Shown here: one piece after another, positions 54,355 through 63,387 of the stretch
How the letters are laid out: each line of letters begins with the position of its first letter
Numbering within the stretch: position 1 is the stretch's first letter
Assembly: GCF_026967935.1 (NCBI RefSeq)
Contig: NZ_JAPVBL010000002.1
Span: 698,969 to 762,968 of the forward strand
Length of the DNA: 64,000 nucleotides
Direction: 5' to 3'
Origin: Modestobacter sp. VKM Ac-2982
GTDB taxonomy: Bacteria > Actinomycetota > Actinomycetes > Mycobacteriales > Geodermatophilaceae
Program-made: the position numbers and the translations under genes
The notes under the pieces: generated by a model
The model's input: only the letters and a program-made list of their open reading frames with translations
Told to the model about the DNA's origin: nothing
Databases searched by the model: none

Positions 54355-56541
54355 TCAGCGCACCCCGGCGCTCTCGAGCCGGTCGGCATCGGTGCGGTCG
54401 GTCCCGTCCCGGTCGGCGTCCTCGTTCGCCGCCCCGGGAGGCGAGGGGCGGCCGTCCGGCCCGGGGACGCCGGTCCCGTCCTCCCGGCGCCGCAGCCACC
54501 GGTCCACGACGAGGTTGAGCAGCAGTCCGATGACGCCCCATACGGCGATGACCAGGAGGTCCCGGCCGACCCCGGCACCGTCGAAGTAGACCAGCGACCT
54601 CGCCGCGTCCACCGCCGCGGGCAGCGGCAGCACCTCCGACAGGCCGCGGAAGACCTCGGGGACCATGTACAGCGACAGTCCGCCCCCCGAGGCCGGGACG
54701 CCGGCCAGCATCAGCACGACCATCACCGGCACGATCGCGGCCAGCCCCAGCGTCCGGGTGAAGGCGCCGGTCACCACCGCCATGGCGAAGATGGTCGCCG
54801 CCCCGAAGCCGATCATCTGCCAGGCGTTCCCGTTGACCGCACCGATGACCACGTCGAAGAGCAGCCACAGCCAGACGGCCATGCCGACCGACCAACCGGC
54901 GAGGTGCGGCACGAACTGGCGGAAGCGCTTCAGCTCGGGAGCACCACCGCGGAAGACGGCCATGATCAGGAAGCCGGCCATGATCCAGGCCATGCCGACG
55001 TACATGCTGTTGCTGCCCATGGTGTCGGAGTCGCGCAGCGGCGTCAGGTCGGTCTCTGTGAGTGGCACCTGCTGCCCGGCAGCGACCTGACCGAACACCG
55101 CGCGCACCACGCTCTGCTGGCTGACGCCGGCGCCCGCGGAGGTGTAGAGGGTGGCGTCCTCACCTGGGCCGGCGGGGAGCACGTAGGCGGCGACGACCTC
55201 CCCGTCGACGACGGCGTCGGTCGCGGCGTCCACCGACCCGGCCACCTGGACGTCGACCATCGACCCCAGGCTCGACTGGAGACCGTCGGCCACCTGCGAC
55301 GCCTGCTGCTCCGTCGACCCGACCACGGCCACCGGGAGCTCACGCACCGTCGGCTCGTGCATGGCGAAGCTCATCAGGCCGACCACCATGACCAGGATGG
55401 ACAGCGGGAACGCCGCTGCGGTCACGTAGCGGAACCGCAGGGACCGCAGCGGGCCGCCGGCCAACGCCGGGAGTGGCGCGTCCGGGTCGGTGACCGGTGG
55501 GGCGCCGGGAACCGCCAGGCCGCTCGCGCGCTCCTTGAGCAGCGACAGCCCCAGCGCGACCACGACCCAGACGGTGAGCGTGAGCAGGTGCCTGCCGAGC
55601 CGCTCACCGTCGAAGTAGACGAGCGAGCGCAGCGCCTCCCCCGCGGCCGGGAGCGGCAGCACGCCGTGCAGAAAGGAGAAGAAGCCCGGCATGACGTCGA
55701 CCGACAGCGCCAAGCCCGAGGCCGGCATGCCCAGCACGACGTAGAGCAGCATGCCGATGAGGACGGCGAGGGGGCCCATCAGCTTGGTGAACAGCAACTG
55801 GGCCGCCCCGACCGCGCCGATGGCCAGCATGCCGACGCCGAAGAAGCCGAGGAAGTGCCCGTCCACGGCACCCACGATCGGCCCGAGGATGAGCCAGATG
55901 AGCGCGCTCGTCCCGGCCGCCCAGCCCAGGAGCACCGGAACGAACCGCCGGACCGCCAGCAGCTGCGGCAGGCCCAGCAGGATCACGCTGAGCGGGACGT
56001 ACCCGGCCAGCATCATCCCCATGGCGGCGAAGAGCACCGCCGTGCCGGAGGAGTCACCCGGGTTCAGCGGGGCGACGTCCTCGGACTCGATGGTCCAGCC
56101 CTGCTGGACGGCGACCGGCGCGAGCAGCTGCTGGACGGTCGTGGCCTGTGAGGGCCCGGCCGCGTTCGCGGTGTAGAGGGTCGCCGCGTCGGTGCCCGGC
56201 TGCGGGACACGCAGCGCGCCGACGACCTCACGGCTCTCCAGCAGCTCGACAGCCTCGTCCGCCGAGCGGACCAGACGCGGCTCCACGGCGTCGTCCGGGA
56301 CGGCGGCGAGCGAGTCGACGACCGCTTCGGCCTGCGCGCCGACGCCCACCACCGCAACCGGCATGTCCCGCGGGTGCGGCGCGTGCATGGTCCCGACGTA
56401 CGTCGCGTACATCATCGTGACCATCAGGAAGGGGATGAGGAACAGGAAGACGTAGCGCGCGATGCGGGTCCGGCGGTCCTCGATCGGTGGGCCGACCACG
56501 GGAGGACCGGCAGCGGACGATGCGGCAGTGAGGGGCTCCAT
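54355..56541 (-). CDS. Internally duplicated ABC-2/DUF3533-like membrane protein
   Basis: The 728-residue protein consists of two similar halves. Each has an N-terminal helix (YVFLFLIPFLMVTMMYATYV; FPLSILVMVVGLMSFAM), an extracytoplasmic domain starting with a VAVVG strand, then five to six helices and the closing motif LPLPAAxxAxRSLVYFDG (near 310 and 665). This is the plan of the YhgE/Pip or DUF3533 family fused head to tail. It is divergent from a TetR gene with a perfect palindromic operator between, so it is probably a repressed efflux or envelope-stress transporter. Confidence 0.8.
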   Translation of the reverse strand: MEPLTAASSAAGPPVVGPPIEDRRTRIARYVFLFLIPFLMVTMMYATYVGTMHAPHPRDMPVAVVGVGAQAEAVVDSLAAVPDDAVEPRLVRSADEAVELLESREVVGALRVPQPGTDAATLYTANAAGPSQATTVQQLLAPVAVQQGWTIESEDVAPLNPGDSSGTAVLFAAMGMMLAGYVPLSVILLGLPQLLAVRRFVPVLLGWAAGTSALIWLILGPIVGAVDGHFLGFFGVGMLAIGAVGAAQLLFTKLMGPLAVLIGMLLYVVLGMPASGLALSVDVMPGFFSFLHGVLPLPAAGEALRSLVYFDGERLGRHLLTLTVWVVVALGLSLLKERASGLAVPGAPPVTDPDAPLPALAGGPLRSLRFRYVTAAAFPLSILVMVVGLMSFAMHEPTVRELPVAVVGSTEQQASQVADGLQSSLGSMVDVQVAGSVDAATDAVVDGEVVAAYVLPAGPGEDATLYTSAGAGVSQQSVVRAVFGQVAAGQQVPLTETDLTPLRDSDTMGSNSMYVGMAWIMAGFLIMAVFRGGAPELKRFRQFVPHLAGWSVGMAVWLWLLFDVVIGAVNGNAWQMIGFGAATIFAMAVVTGAFTRTLGLAAIVPVMVVLMLAGVPASGGGLSLYMVPEVFRGLSEVLPLPAAVDAARSLVYFDGAGVGRDLLVIAVWGVIGLLLNLVVDRWLRRREDGTGVPGPDGRPSPPGAANEDADRDGTDRTDADRLESAGVR

Positions 56542-56641
56542 GCGACTGCTCCTGACGAGGGCGGGCGAGCATCGGTGAGGTGACCGACTCCGGCTGCGGC
56601 GGCGGAGCGGGACGCGTGCGCCCGGGCTGAGACGATCAAAA

Positions 56642-56661
56642 TGTAAGTCATGTGACTTACA
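56642..56661. promoter_or_regulatory. 20-bp perfect palindromic operator
   Basis: The sequence TGTAAGTCA-TG-TGACTTACA is perfectly symmetrical and noticeably AT-rich. It lies in the 184-base region between the divergent transporter (start 56541) and TetR (start 56726) genes. It is the obvious binding site for the TetR protein. Confidence 0.85.
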
Positions 56662-56725
56662 AAGTCAGCAACCGGCTAGCTTGACGCGGGTCACAACAGA
56701 GGAAGCCAGCCGAGGAGGCACCCAG

Positions 56726-57385
56726 GTGGCACGGTCCGACGCTGCCCGCACGGCTCTGCTGGACGCGGCCGAGCGCCTGTTCGCCGAGGCCGGCATCGCC
56801 CAGGTCTCCGACCGGAAGGTCGCCGAGAGCGCGGGCAACACCAACCACTCCGCCGTGCGGTACTACTTCGGCGGCCGGGAAGGGCTGCTCCAGGCGCTGA
56901 TCACCCGCCACCTCGTCGCGCTGGAGCCCCCCCGGCGGGCGATGTTCGCCGGCTCCGACTCGCTCCTGGAGGACGTCCGCAGCCTGGTGGTCCCGTTCAC
57001 CGACGCGTTGGGGGCGTTGCCGCAGCCCAGCAGCCGGGCCCGCTTCCTCGCCCAGGCGCTGCACGACCCGATGGCCGCGGGCCTGCTGGGCGATTCGACG
57101 GACCTGGCACCATCCGCTTCCGCGATCACCCATTCCGTGGTGGCTCGTCTCGACCACCTGGACCGGGACGTCGTCGTGGGGCGAGCGAGGCTGATGACCC
57201 GGATCGTCTCGACGACGTGCGCGGACGTCGAGCGGCTGTCCGACCACGACGGCGCGGCCCCCTCCTGGCAGGCGGTGGGCGACTTCCTCGCCGACGCGAT
57301 CGCCGGGATGCTGTCGGCTCCTGTCACCCACCGGCCCGGCGTCCCGCTGGACGTGACCGACCACCCGGCCGCCCTGGTGCTGTGA
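56726..57385 (+). CDS. TetR-family regulator
   Basis: The product is 219 residues from GTG 56726, with GAGGAGG eight bases upstream. The N-terminal helix-turn-helix (ALLDAAERLFAEAGIAQVSD, NHSAVRYYFGGREGLLQALI) is standard. The C-terminal domain is a TetR_C ligand-binding bundle (RARFLAQALHDPMAAGLLG). It presumably represses the divergent duplicated transporter through the palindrome at 56642. Confidence 0.92.
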   Translation: MARSDAARTALLDAAERLFAEAGIAQVSDRKVAESAGNTNHSAVRYYFGGREGLLQALITRHLVALEPPRRAMFAGSDSLLEDVRSLVVPFTDALGALPQPSSRARFLAQALHDPMAAGLLGDSTDLAPSASAITHSVVARLDHLDRDVVVGRARLMTRIVSTTCADVERLSDHDGAAPSWQAVGDFLADAIAGMLSAPVTHRPGVPLDVTDHPAALVL

Positions 57386-57540
57386 CGCACCAGGGCCGCG
57401 CCGGGCCGGCGGCAGACATGGCCGCCGACCGCAGGCCCTGTCGATCTCGATGACCCGGGCGCCGACATGTGGCCAGACCGGCCGACCCGAAGCCAGCCGA
57501 GATCCCCGATGTCGTGATGGGCGCGCCCGAACACGTCGAA

Positions 57541-57568
57541 GGCGGGCCGACCTGGTGGTCGACCCGCC
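57541..57568. terminator. Hairpin before the right direct repeat
   Basis: GGCGGGCCGACC, loop TGGT, GGTCGACCCGCC form a 12-bp stem with one mismatch. It occupies the same position relative to the right direct repeat as the integrase terminator does to the left one, suggesting that a second integrase gene once ended here. Confidence 0.6.
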
Positions 57569-57700
57569 CCTGACCTGCAACTGCTTCTGTCGGGCTGACA
57601 GGATTCGAACCTGCGACCCCTTGACCCCCAGTTTCCTGCGTGGGGTCCGCCGCCGTTCACCCCGATACGGTTTTCCCTGGTCAGCGCGTCACCACGTCCG
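57566..57700. repeat. 135-bp direct repeat, right copy, with tRNA-Pro(GGG) 3' half (att site)
   Basis: Bases 57590-57631 on the minus strand carry the same 42-base tRNA-Pro 3' half with an intact T-loop (TTCGAAT). The repeat is gap-free against 54122-54256 at about 90% identity and includes the identical distal end TCAGCGCGTCACCACGTCCG. No 5' tRNA half is present. An intact tRNA-Pro(GGG) is expected beyond the right edge. Confidence 0.85.
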
Positions 57701-57727
57701 CGGTCGTCCACCGCCGTTCGGACCGCG

Positions 57728-58360
57728 TTGCTGTACCGGTTGCTGTACTTCTTCCCCTGCGCTGGGCATGCCTTCTCTGCAGCGGGCAGGGAAGAACCCG
57801 ACGCGGCGGCCGGGCTGTGCGTGGCCCTGGTCAGTGCCTACGACGGCGACACGTACCGGCTGCTGATCGACCTGGCTGGCCTGCTCGAAGCGAGCGTGGC
57901 GTACGTCGATCGACTCACCGTCGAAGCCCACCTGGAACGGTTGCTGTCCGACCCCGAATGGTCGGCCATCACCTCCAGAAGCACCGCACTGGCCTTCGAC
58001 GAGCACATCGGGAACGCCGGCACGATTCGCACCGACTGGATGACGACGTACTGCTCCAAGCCGGCCTCCCGGTCAGACCCCAGGCAACAGCCTCCCGCCG
58101 CCCTCACCCCCGCATCAGCGCTGGCGATGAGGACCACCCAGACCTGCTCGAGCTGCGGTCACACCGCCGACTACGCCAGCGCGCCGCTGGCCGATACGCA
58201 CGATTCCCGACACTCCTGCGTCAAGCACCTGCTGGCTCTGGAACGGGCCGCTCGTCGCGCCATGCAGGACCCAGCACGTCCACGGCACCAGGGCCGCCTA
58301 CGTCAAAGACCGGTGCCGCTGCACCGCGTGCACCGTACGGAATGTCGACTACGACGGCTC
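57728..58360 (+). pseudogene. Mosaic of truncated element-borne gene fragments
   Basis: One frame from 57728 gives LCVALVSAYDGDTYRLLIDL and AFDEHIGNAGTIRTDWMTTY, protein-like pieces resembling hypothetical genes of actinobacterial integrative elements. In another frame 58282-58359 reads HGTRAAYVKDRCRCTACT, a Cys-rich motif of small element-encoded proteins, followed by stop codons. The pieces are not in one frame, and none has a complete gene, so this is debris between the att site and the copper cluster. Confidence 0.55.
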
Positions 58361-58534
58361 GTGACGGCCGATTGCGGAAGAGCGCGAGCGCCACGCCGAC
58401 CCCAGCTCCGGTCCGGACTCGACGATCTGGAACCGGAGGCCGCGCCGCGCCGGGTGACAGCCGATCGACAGACCGGCCTGACCTCCGCCGACGACCAGCA
58501 CGTCCAACGCCGGCCGGACCGGTCCGGCCGTCAT
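58349..58534 (-). pseudogene. Truncated flavin-dependent monooxygenase/oxidoreductase start
   Basis: From ATG 58534 the frame reads LDVLVVGGGQAGLSIGCHPA then LRFQIVESGPELGSAWRSR, the FAD-binding N terminus of a CzcO/flavin monooxygenase-type protein. It breaks off at 58349 where mosaic debris begins. Its ATG overlaps the multicopper oxidase stop by four bases, so it was the second gene of that operon before the deletion. Confidence 0.8.
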
Positions 58535-60177
58535 CGGACTGGCTCCGAGCGACGGGCCACGTTGAAGCTGAACATCATGCCGCTCTCGGCATGTTCGGCG
58601 ATGTGGCAGTGCGTCATCCACAGTCCCGGGTTGCTGACGTCGAGCAGGACGTCGATCGTCTGACCGGCCCGCAGCAGCACGGTGTCCTTCCACACGAGGT
58701 TCGGCTCCGGTGCACCGTCCCGGGACAGGACGAGGAAGCGCCCGGCCCCGTGAACATGCCAGGGATGGTGCATCGGGTGATCCTGGTGAATCTCGTTGAC
58801 CAGCCGGATCTTCACCCGGTCCCCGACGGTGAACGCCCAATCGATCGCCTGGTTGACGGCGCCGGACTCCCGGTCGACGAGCTGCCAGATCATGTTGTCC
58901 GGATTCGATGCACGGTTGATGTCGGGCATCAGGTCCTGCCATTCGAGACCGTCTCCGCCGCCGTGGGCGTGGAACTCCCCGGCCGCATGTGAGGCAGCAG
59001 GTACCGCGTCCGACGGCACGAGCTCCATCCCGCACTCGGGGCAGGTCGACGGTTTCGCCGCGGTGACATGGGGGTGCATCGGGCAGACGTAGGACGACGC
59101 AACTGGAGCGTCCTCGTCGTACAGCAGCGGCATCTTCGACACGAAAGCCAGTACCTTGTCGGGCTCACGGTCGAGGTGGTGCTCGATCATCCGGCGCTCG
59201 GCGGTCAGTTCCGGGTCGGTCCGCAGCGTGGCGAACGCCCCGGCCGCGGCGCCGCCGCCGTTGGCTGCCGGTGCGACGGTGAACGCGCCCAGGTCGTAGG
59301 TCTGGTCCGGGGTCCGGTGCTCCAGCCGTACCTCCCCCGGGGCGTCGAAGAGCACGTCGACGACGGCCCGCTCCGATGGCGCCAGCAGAACGTCTTTGAT
59401 GAACGTCTCCCGCTCGTAGCGGCCGCTGTCCCCGCCGACCAACTTCATCCGGGCTCCGCGCAGCGCGAAGTCGAACAGCCGGGTGTTGGCGGTGTTGACC
59501 AGGTACAGGCGCACGACCTCGCCGGCTGTTGCCGTCCCCGCGAAGGCCGTCTCGCCGTTGATCAGCAGCACGTTGCCGAACCGGCCCATCGCGGTGAAGT
59601 TCGGCCCGACCCGCGAGAACGCGGCGATGTGCCCGTCCTCGACGAGCAGGTCGTCGAGGGTGAACGTCAGCTCCCGGTCGACCTCCGGCCAGTACTCGGG
59701 GTCGGTCGGGTCAACGACGAGCGTTCCGTAGAGGCCCATCTCCTGCGCGAAGTCCTCGCGGACGTGCGGGTGGTACCAGTAGAAGCCGGCGTCGGGGAAC
59801 TGCACCTGGCAGCTGTAGCCGCCGCCCACCGGGATCGGCTCCTGGGTCTCGTGCGGGACGCCGTCGAAGCGGTTCTCCAGCCGGAGCCCGTGCCAATGCA
59901 CCGTGGTCTCCACGTCGCCGTGATTACGGATGTCCACGGTGATCTCGGCTCCCTGTGGGACGCGGAGCGTCGGGCCGGGAATCGAGCCGTTGTAGGCCAA
60001 CATCCGCAACTCAGCGACCGAGCCTGCATCGCCGATGTCCTTCCCTTCCAGGTCCTTGCGCACCGCGCCGATCGACAGGCCGAATCGGCTTCCGTCGGCC
60101 AGCCGCACGGTCTGCGGCCGGGAGACCTGAGCCAGCCCGACCGTGTCTGTCGAGAACAGGTCGTGGTCAGTGGTCAT
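58531..60177 (-). CDS. Multicopper oxidase with embedded heavy-metal-binding module
   Basis: The 548-residue protein has copper ligands in VHWHGLRL (94-96), FYWYHPHVR (136-138), HPMHHPWHVHG and MTHCHIAEHAESGMM, giving complete type 1, 2 and 3 sites. Between the cupredoxin domains, residues about 362-388 form a separate module YVCPMHPHV... STCPECGMELVP (Cys365, Cys379, Cys382), the heavy-metal-binding domain seen in copper ATPases and CusB-type proteins. No Tat signal is evident at the chosen start, so location is unclear. It probably oxidises Cu(I). Confidence 0.9.
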   Translation of the reverse strand: MTTDHDLFSTDTVGLAQVSRPQTVRLADGSRFGLSIGAVRKDLEGKDIGDAGSVAELRMLAYNGSIPGPTLRVPQGAEITVDIRNHGDVETTVHWHGLRLENRFDGVPHETQEPIPVGGGYSCQVQFPDAGFYWYHPHVREDFAQEMGLYGTLVVDPTDPEYWPEVDRELTFTLDDLLVEDGHIAAFSRVGPNFTAMGRFGNVLLINGETAFAGTATAGEVVRLYLVNTANTRLFDFALRGARMKLVGGDSGRYERETFIKDVLLAPSERAVVDVLFDAPGEVRLEHRTPDQTYDLGAFTVAPAANGGGAAAGAFATLRTDPELTAERRMIEHHLDREPDKVLAFVSKMPLLYDEDAPVASSYVCPMHPHVTAAKPSTCPECGMELVPSDAVPAASHAAGEFHAHGGGDGLEWQDLMPDINRASNPDNMIWQLVDRESGAVNQAIDWAFTVGDRVKIRLVNEIHQDHPMHHPWHVHGAGRFLVLSRDGAPEPNLVWKDTVLLRAGQTIDVLLDVSNPGLWMTHCHIAEHAESGMMFSFNVARRSEPVR

Positions 60178-60557
60178 GGTGCGTTCCTTCCGACGTCGAG
60201 CCGAGGACGAGCGGGGCCGGGCGCTCAAGGGGAGCCGGTGCAGCTGAGACAGGCCTACTGGTGGCCGTCGAGGGAGATCAGCTGTGCGGGTGGTGCGGAC
60301 GCGGGGCACGCTTCGGAGGCTGCCCGGTCATGACGCGACCGGCCCGTCCGCGCAAGCGACGCGGGACTGCGCTCGGTCCCGGAGGAGCCGGTGGTGGGCG
60401 ACGGGGCCGTCCTCGGCGATGCGTTCACCGAACTCGGCGGGCACGCGTGTGCTGGCCATCGCTTCTCTCCGATCTGATGAGCTGGAGAGGGGGGACGGCT
60501 GGCGCGGCCGCAGGAGTGACCGCGCCAGCCGGGTCGTGCGCAGGCCGTGCGGTGGTG
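60178..60557. other. Intergenic region upstream of the multicopper oxidase
   Basis: It should contain the oxidase promoter. No CsoR-like palindrome or GGACAG array was found here. The only candidate gene is the short minus-strand frame at 60328-60459. Confidence 0.4.
60328..60459 (-). CDS. Possible 43-residue peptide
   Basis: A short frame begins MASTRVPAEFGERIAEDGPV eight bases after a GGAGAG ribosome site and ends at 60328. It lies between the DHA2 exporter stop and the multicopper oxidase start on the same strand. No family is recognised and the C-terminal part is Arg-rich, so it may be non-coding. Confidence 0.3.
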   Translation of the reverse strand: MASTRVPAEFGERIAEDGPVAHHRLLRDRAQSRVACADGPVAS

Positions 60558-62006
60558 TCAGGCGGCGATGGGCTCACTGTCGGTGCTGTTGGCGGCCGGG
60601 CTGTCGGCGGGCTTCTTCAGCAGCACGGAGGTGAGGACAGCACCGACGGCGGCGATGCCGGCGGCGCCGAGCAGAGCGGCCGAGAACCCGTCGGTGAGGC
60701 CGGACGGGTTGCCGATCTGGTCGGCACCGAACGCAGCCGCGACCGCGGTCATCGCCGCCAGGCCCAGCGCGGAGCCGATCTGGTAGCTGGTGTTGACGAT
60801 CCCGGCGGCCAGGCCGCCCTCCTGGGGCGCCGCAGACGACAGCGCGGTGCCGAGCGAGGGGATGAAGGCCATCGCCATGCCTGCGGCGGTCACCAGCGAC
60901 GCGGGCAGGATGTCGACGATGAAGCTGCCGTTGGCGTCGATGAACGACAGCCACACCAGGCCAGCGGCCAGCGTGGTGAGACCCGAGATGGTCATCGCGT
61001 TCGGGCCGAAGCGGGCGATGAGCTTGGGGGCGACCGCGACCATCCCGATCATGATCGTGATCGTCAGCGGCAGGAGCGCGGCGCCGGACGCGAACGCACC
61101 CAGGCCGAGGATCTGCTGCAGGTAGAGGTTCACGAAGAAGAACATCGGAATCCAGGCGGCGCCGAGCAGGAGTTGCGCGACGTTGGCTGCAGCGAGGTTC
61201 GGTGCGCGGAAGATGCCCAGGCGCATCAGCGGCTGACGGAGCTTGGCCTGCAGTGCGACGAACACACCGAGGAACGCGAGGCCGCCGAGGCCGGCGAGCA
61301 GGGTGCCGCCGGAGGTCCAGCCGGCTTCAGGGGCGCGGACGATCGCGAAGACGACGGCGCCGAGGCCGAGCGTGGCGGTGGTTGCGCCGGCGAGGTCGAG
61401 CGAGCCGCGGCCGGTCATCCCGGCCGGCATGACCGAGCGGGTGAGCAGCAGCACGACGGCGGCCACCGGCAGGTTGATGAAGAACACCCACGGCCAGGAC
61501 GCGTACTCGGTCAGGACTCCGCCGAGGAAGACGCCGGCGGTGCCGCCGGCAGGTGCGGCCGCGCCGTACAGGGCGAGGGCCTTCGGGAGCTCGCTGGTGC
61601 CGCCGAACACCTGGAACAGCAGGGTGAGCGCGGCCGGGGCGATGAGGGCTGAGCCGGCGCCCTGGATCGCGCGGCCGGTCAGTTCGACGGCGACCCCGTT
61701 GGCCAGGCCGGCGACGATCGAGCCGACGGCGAGGACCACCCAGCCAGTGGTGAAGACGCGGCGGGCGCCGAACAGGTCGGACAGCCGTCCACCGAGCAGC
61801 AGCAGCCCGCCGAAGGCGATGACGTAGGCGTTGAAGACCCAGCTGAGGTCCTGCGGGTCGAAGCCGAGGTCGGCCTGCATCTTCGGCAAGGCGACGCCGA
61901 TGATCGAGGTGTCCATGATGACCATGAACTGAGCGGCGGCGATGAGCGCGAGCGCCAGCCGGCGCCGGCTGCTCGTCGAACTCGCCGCGGGTGCGGTGGT
62001 TGTCAT
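60558..62006 (-). CDS. DHA2-family MFS drug/proton antiporter
   Basis: From ATG 62006 the product is 482 residues with 14 predicted helices (EmrB/QacA type). Family motifs include FMVIMDTSIIGVALPKMQAD in helix 1, GGRLSDLFGARRVF (motif A) and AGGTAGVFLGGVLTEYASWP (motif C region). It exports hydrophobic compounds using the proton gradient. A three-unit GGACAG array lies 68 bases upstream of the start codon. Confidence 0.92.
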   Translation of the reverse strand: MTTTAPAASSTSSRRRLALALIAAAQFMVIMDTSIIGVALPKMQADLGFDPQDLSWVFNAYVIAFGGLLLLGGRLSDLFGARRVFTTGWVVLAVGSIVAGLANGVAVELTGRAIQGAGSALIAPAALTLLFQVFGGTSELPKALALYGAAAPAGGTAGVFLGGVLTEYASWPWVFFINLPVAAVVLLLTRSVMPAGMTGRGSLDLAGATTATLGLGAVVFAIVRAPEAGWTSGGTLLAGLGGLAFLGVFVALQAKLRQPLMRLGIFRAPNLAAANVAQLLLGAAWIPMFFFVNLYLQQILGLGAFASGAALLPLTITIMIGMVAVAPKLIARFGPNAMTISGLTTLAAGLVWLSFIDANGSFIVDILPASLVTAAGMAMAFIPSLGTALSSAAPQEGGLAAGIVNTSYQIGSALGLAAMTAVAAAFGADQIGNPSGLTDGFSAALLGAAGIAAVGAVLTSVLLKKPADSPAANSTDSEPIAA

Positions 62007-62073
62007 GACGGTTCCTGTCTTCTGCGAAGGACAGCCGGCGGTGGCTGTCAAGAACGCAGGTTCGCGAAGCCCT

Positions 62074-62101
62074 CTGTCCTGCCGCTGTCCTCGCTCTGTC
62101 G
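62074..62101 (-). promoter_or_regulatory. GGACAG direct-repeat array, MFS promoter
   Basis: On the plus strand CTGTCC, CTGTCC and CTGTCG start at 62074, 62085 and 62096, exactly 11 bases apart. In the gene's direction this is three GGACAG-type hexamers in tandem, the pattern bound by OmpR/PhoB-family response regulators. The same arrangement occurs at 63554 and 63629. Confidence 0.7.
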
Positions 62102-62602
62102 TCCTCGCCACCGCACGTCGGCGACAGCTGCGGTCGTCGAGGTCCGTACCGGTCCTGTCAGGTTGCGTCCGTCGCCGTGGCACGTCTTCCGCTGCCCGTA
62201 CTGTCGCCGCACTCGTGTGCGAGGCCTCAGGCGCCGTCGGCGCAGACGTCAACGACACCCCGTCGTGTCCCCCGTTGGGTTCTCCACCCATGGCAGGCAC
62301 GGCGTGTCGTCCTCTGTCGCGTATCTGCCGCTGGACAGCGCGCTTTGCCCTGCCGTTCGGACCCCGAGGCCGTGCTGACCGCACGTCTTGACGATCAGCG
62401 ACTCGTCGACGTCAGCAGAGCCTGCGTGGACGCCCGGCTCCGGGAGCCACCGCTGGCGGCTGCGCCGGCCGGCACGACGACGAACACCAGGCCAGACCGC
62501 TCGCCGTCTCCCCCCGATGGCGCGCCGTGGCGATGCGCAACGTCCGCGTCCAGCTCGTCGACGGCGGGTGGTCCGGTCTCACCGTGCCGCCCGGTGTCTG
62601 GT
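62102..62602. other. Gene-free stretch
   Basis: No convincing gene in 500 bases. Minus-strand frames here are Arg/Ser/Gly-rich without motifs. Isolated CTGTC hexamers occur (about 62154 and 62191), but not in the 11-bp register. Confidence 0.4.
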
Positions 62603-63340
62603 CTACGCCAGGTGGCACGTGAGTCCAGCGGTGGCCACATCGGCGTTCCGCGGCGTGCCATCGGGTGCGAACAGGGCCGGCGAGCTCTGCTCGCACTGGC
62701 GCCAGCGACGCTGCTGATCAGCCAGCAGGCCGACCAGCACTAGAACAGCCAGAACGACACCGACCACAGCGGTCGCCGGCAGGGTCAGCGGTGAGGCCGT
62801 GTCGACCGCCAGGCCACCGAGCACACCGGCGATGACCGCGGTCAACGCAGCGACGGCCGTCGCCTGGTGCGTCCAGTGGTGCCAGCCAGTGAGCCGCTGA
62901 CCGGCGTGCCGCATGACAACGTGCTGGTCATCGCCTGCGCCCAGCAGCCAGTACTTGCGGGCCTCCGGCCCGGCGACGTCGAAGTAGAAGCTGCGGATCC
63001 GGCCGATCGCGCGGGCGTAGTACGCGTCGTGGACGGCCAGGTCGGCCAGGCGCGCGTAGCTCATGACGCCGAGCATCAGCAGCGCTGGCAAGACGGAGAA
63101 CGCGAACACCAGGAAGGTGTCGCCGAACCGGTCGAGCTGGGCGACCAGCGCCAGGGCGACCAGTGCGCCGCTGACGGCGGACAGGAACAGCGAGCTGCGT
63201 CCGTTTGCCTCGATGACCGTCGACGAGCGTGAGGCCTGCAGCGTGTAGTGCTCGGTCGTCAGCGCAGACATCAGCGCGCTGCTCGGCACCGTCTCGCCGG
63301 ACGGGCGCAGACCTTGCCCGCGCGGTTCGGGGATGTTCAT
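62603..63340 (-). CDS. Four-helix membrane protein of unknown function
   Basis: From ATG 63340 the product is 245 residues. Two hydrophobic helices near 50-90 (LFLSAVSGALVALALVAQL, FLVFAFSVLPALLMLGVMSY) are followed by a cytoplasmic middle domain (YARAIGRIRSFYFDVAGPEA). Two more helices lie near 160-205, and a soluble tail ends the protein. The pattern TLQASRSSTVIEANGR before helix 1 is typical of a hypothetical family common in actinobacteria. It lies 47 bases downstream of the small CxxC peptide gene and is probably cotranscribed with it. Confidence 0.75.
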   Translation of the reverse strand: MNIPEPRGQGLRPSGETVPSSALMSALTTEHYTLQASRSSTVIEANGRSSLFLSAVSGALVALALVAQLDRFGDTFLVFAFSVLPALLMLGVMSYARLADLAVHDAYYARAIGRIRSFYFDVAGPEARKYWLLGAGDDQHVVMRHAGQRLTGWHHWTHQATAVAALTAVIAGVLGGLAVDTASPLTLPATAVVGVVLAVLVLVGLLADQQRRWRQCEQSSPALFAPDGTPRNADVATAGLTCHLA

Positions 63341-63387
63341 GGCGGACTCCGGGGCTGATGGTTCTGGGACGCGACAGGGCTTGCGAG

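Noticed and set aside
57728-58663. A single 311-codon gene to the right of the att site
   Set aside because: The frame changes character several times and overlaps the multicopper oxidase end in antisense. It is a chance fusion of fragments.
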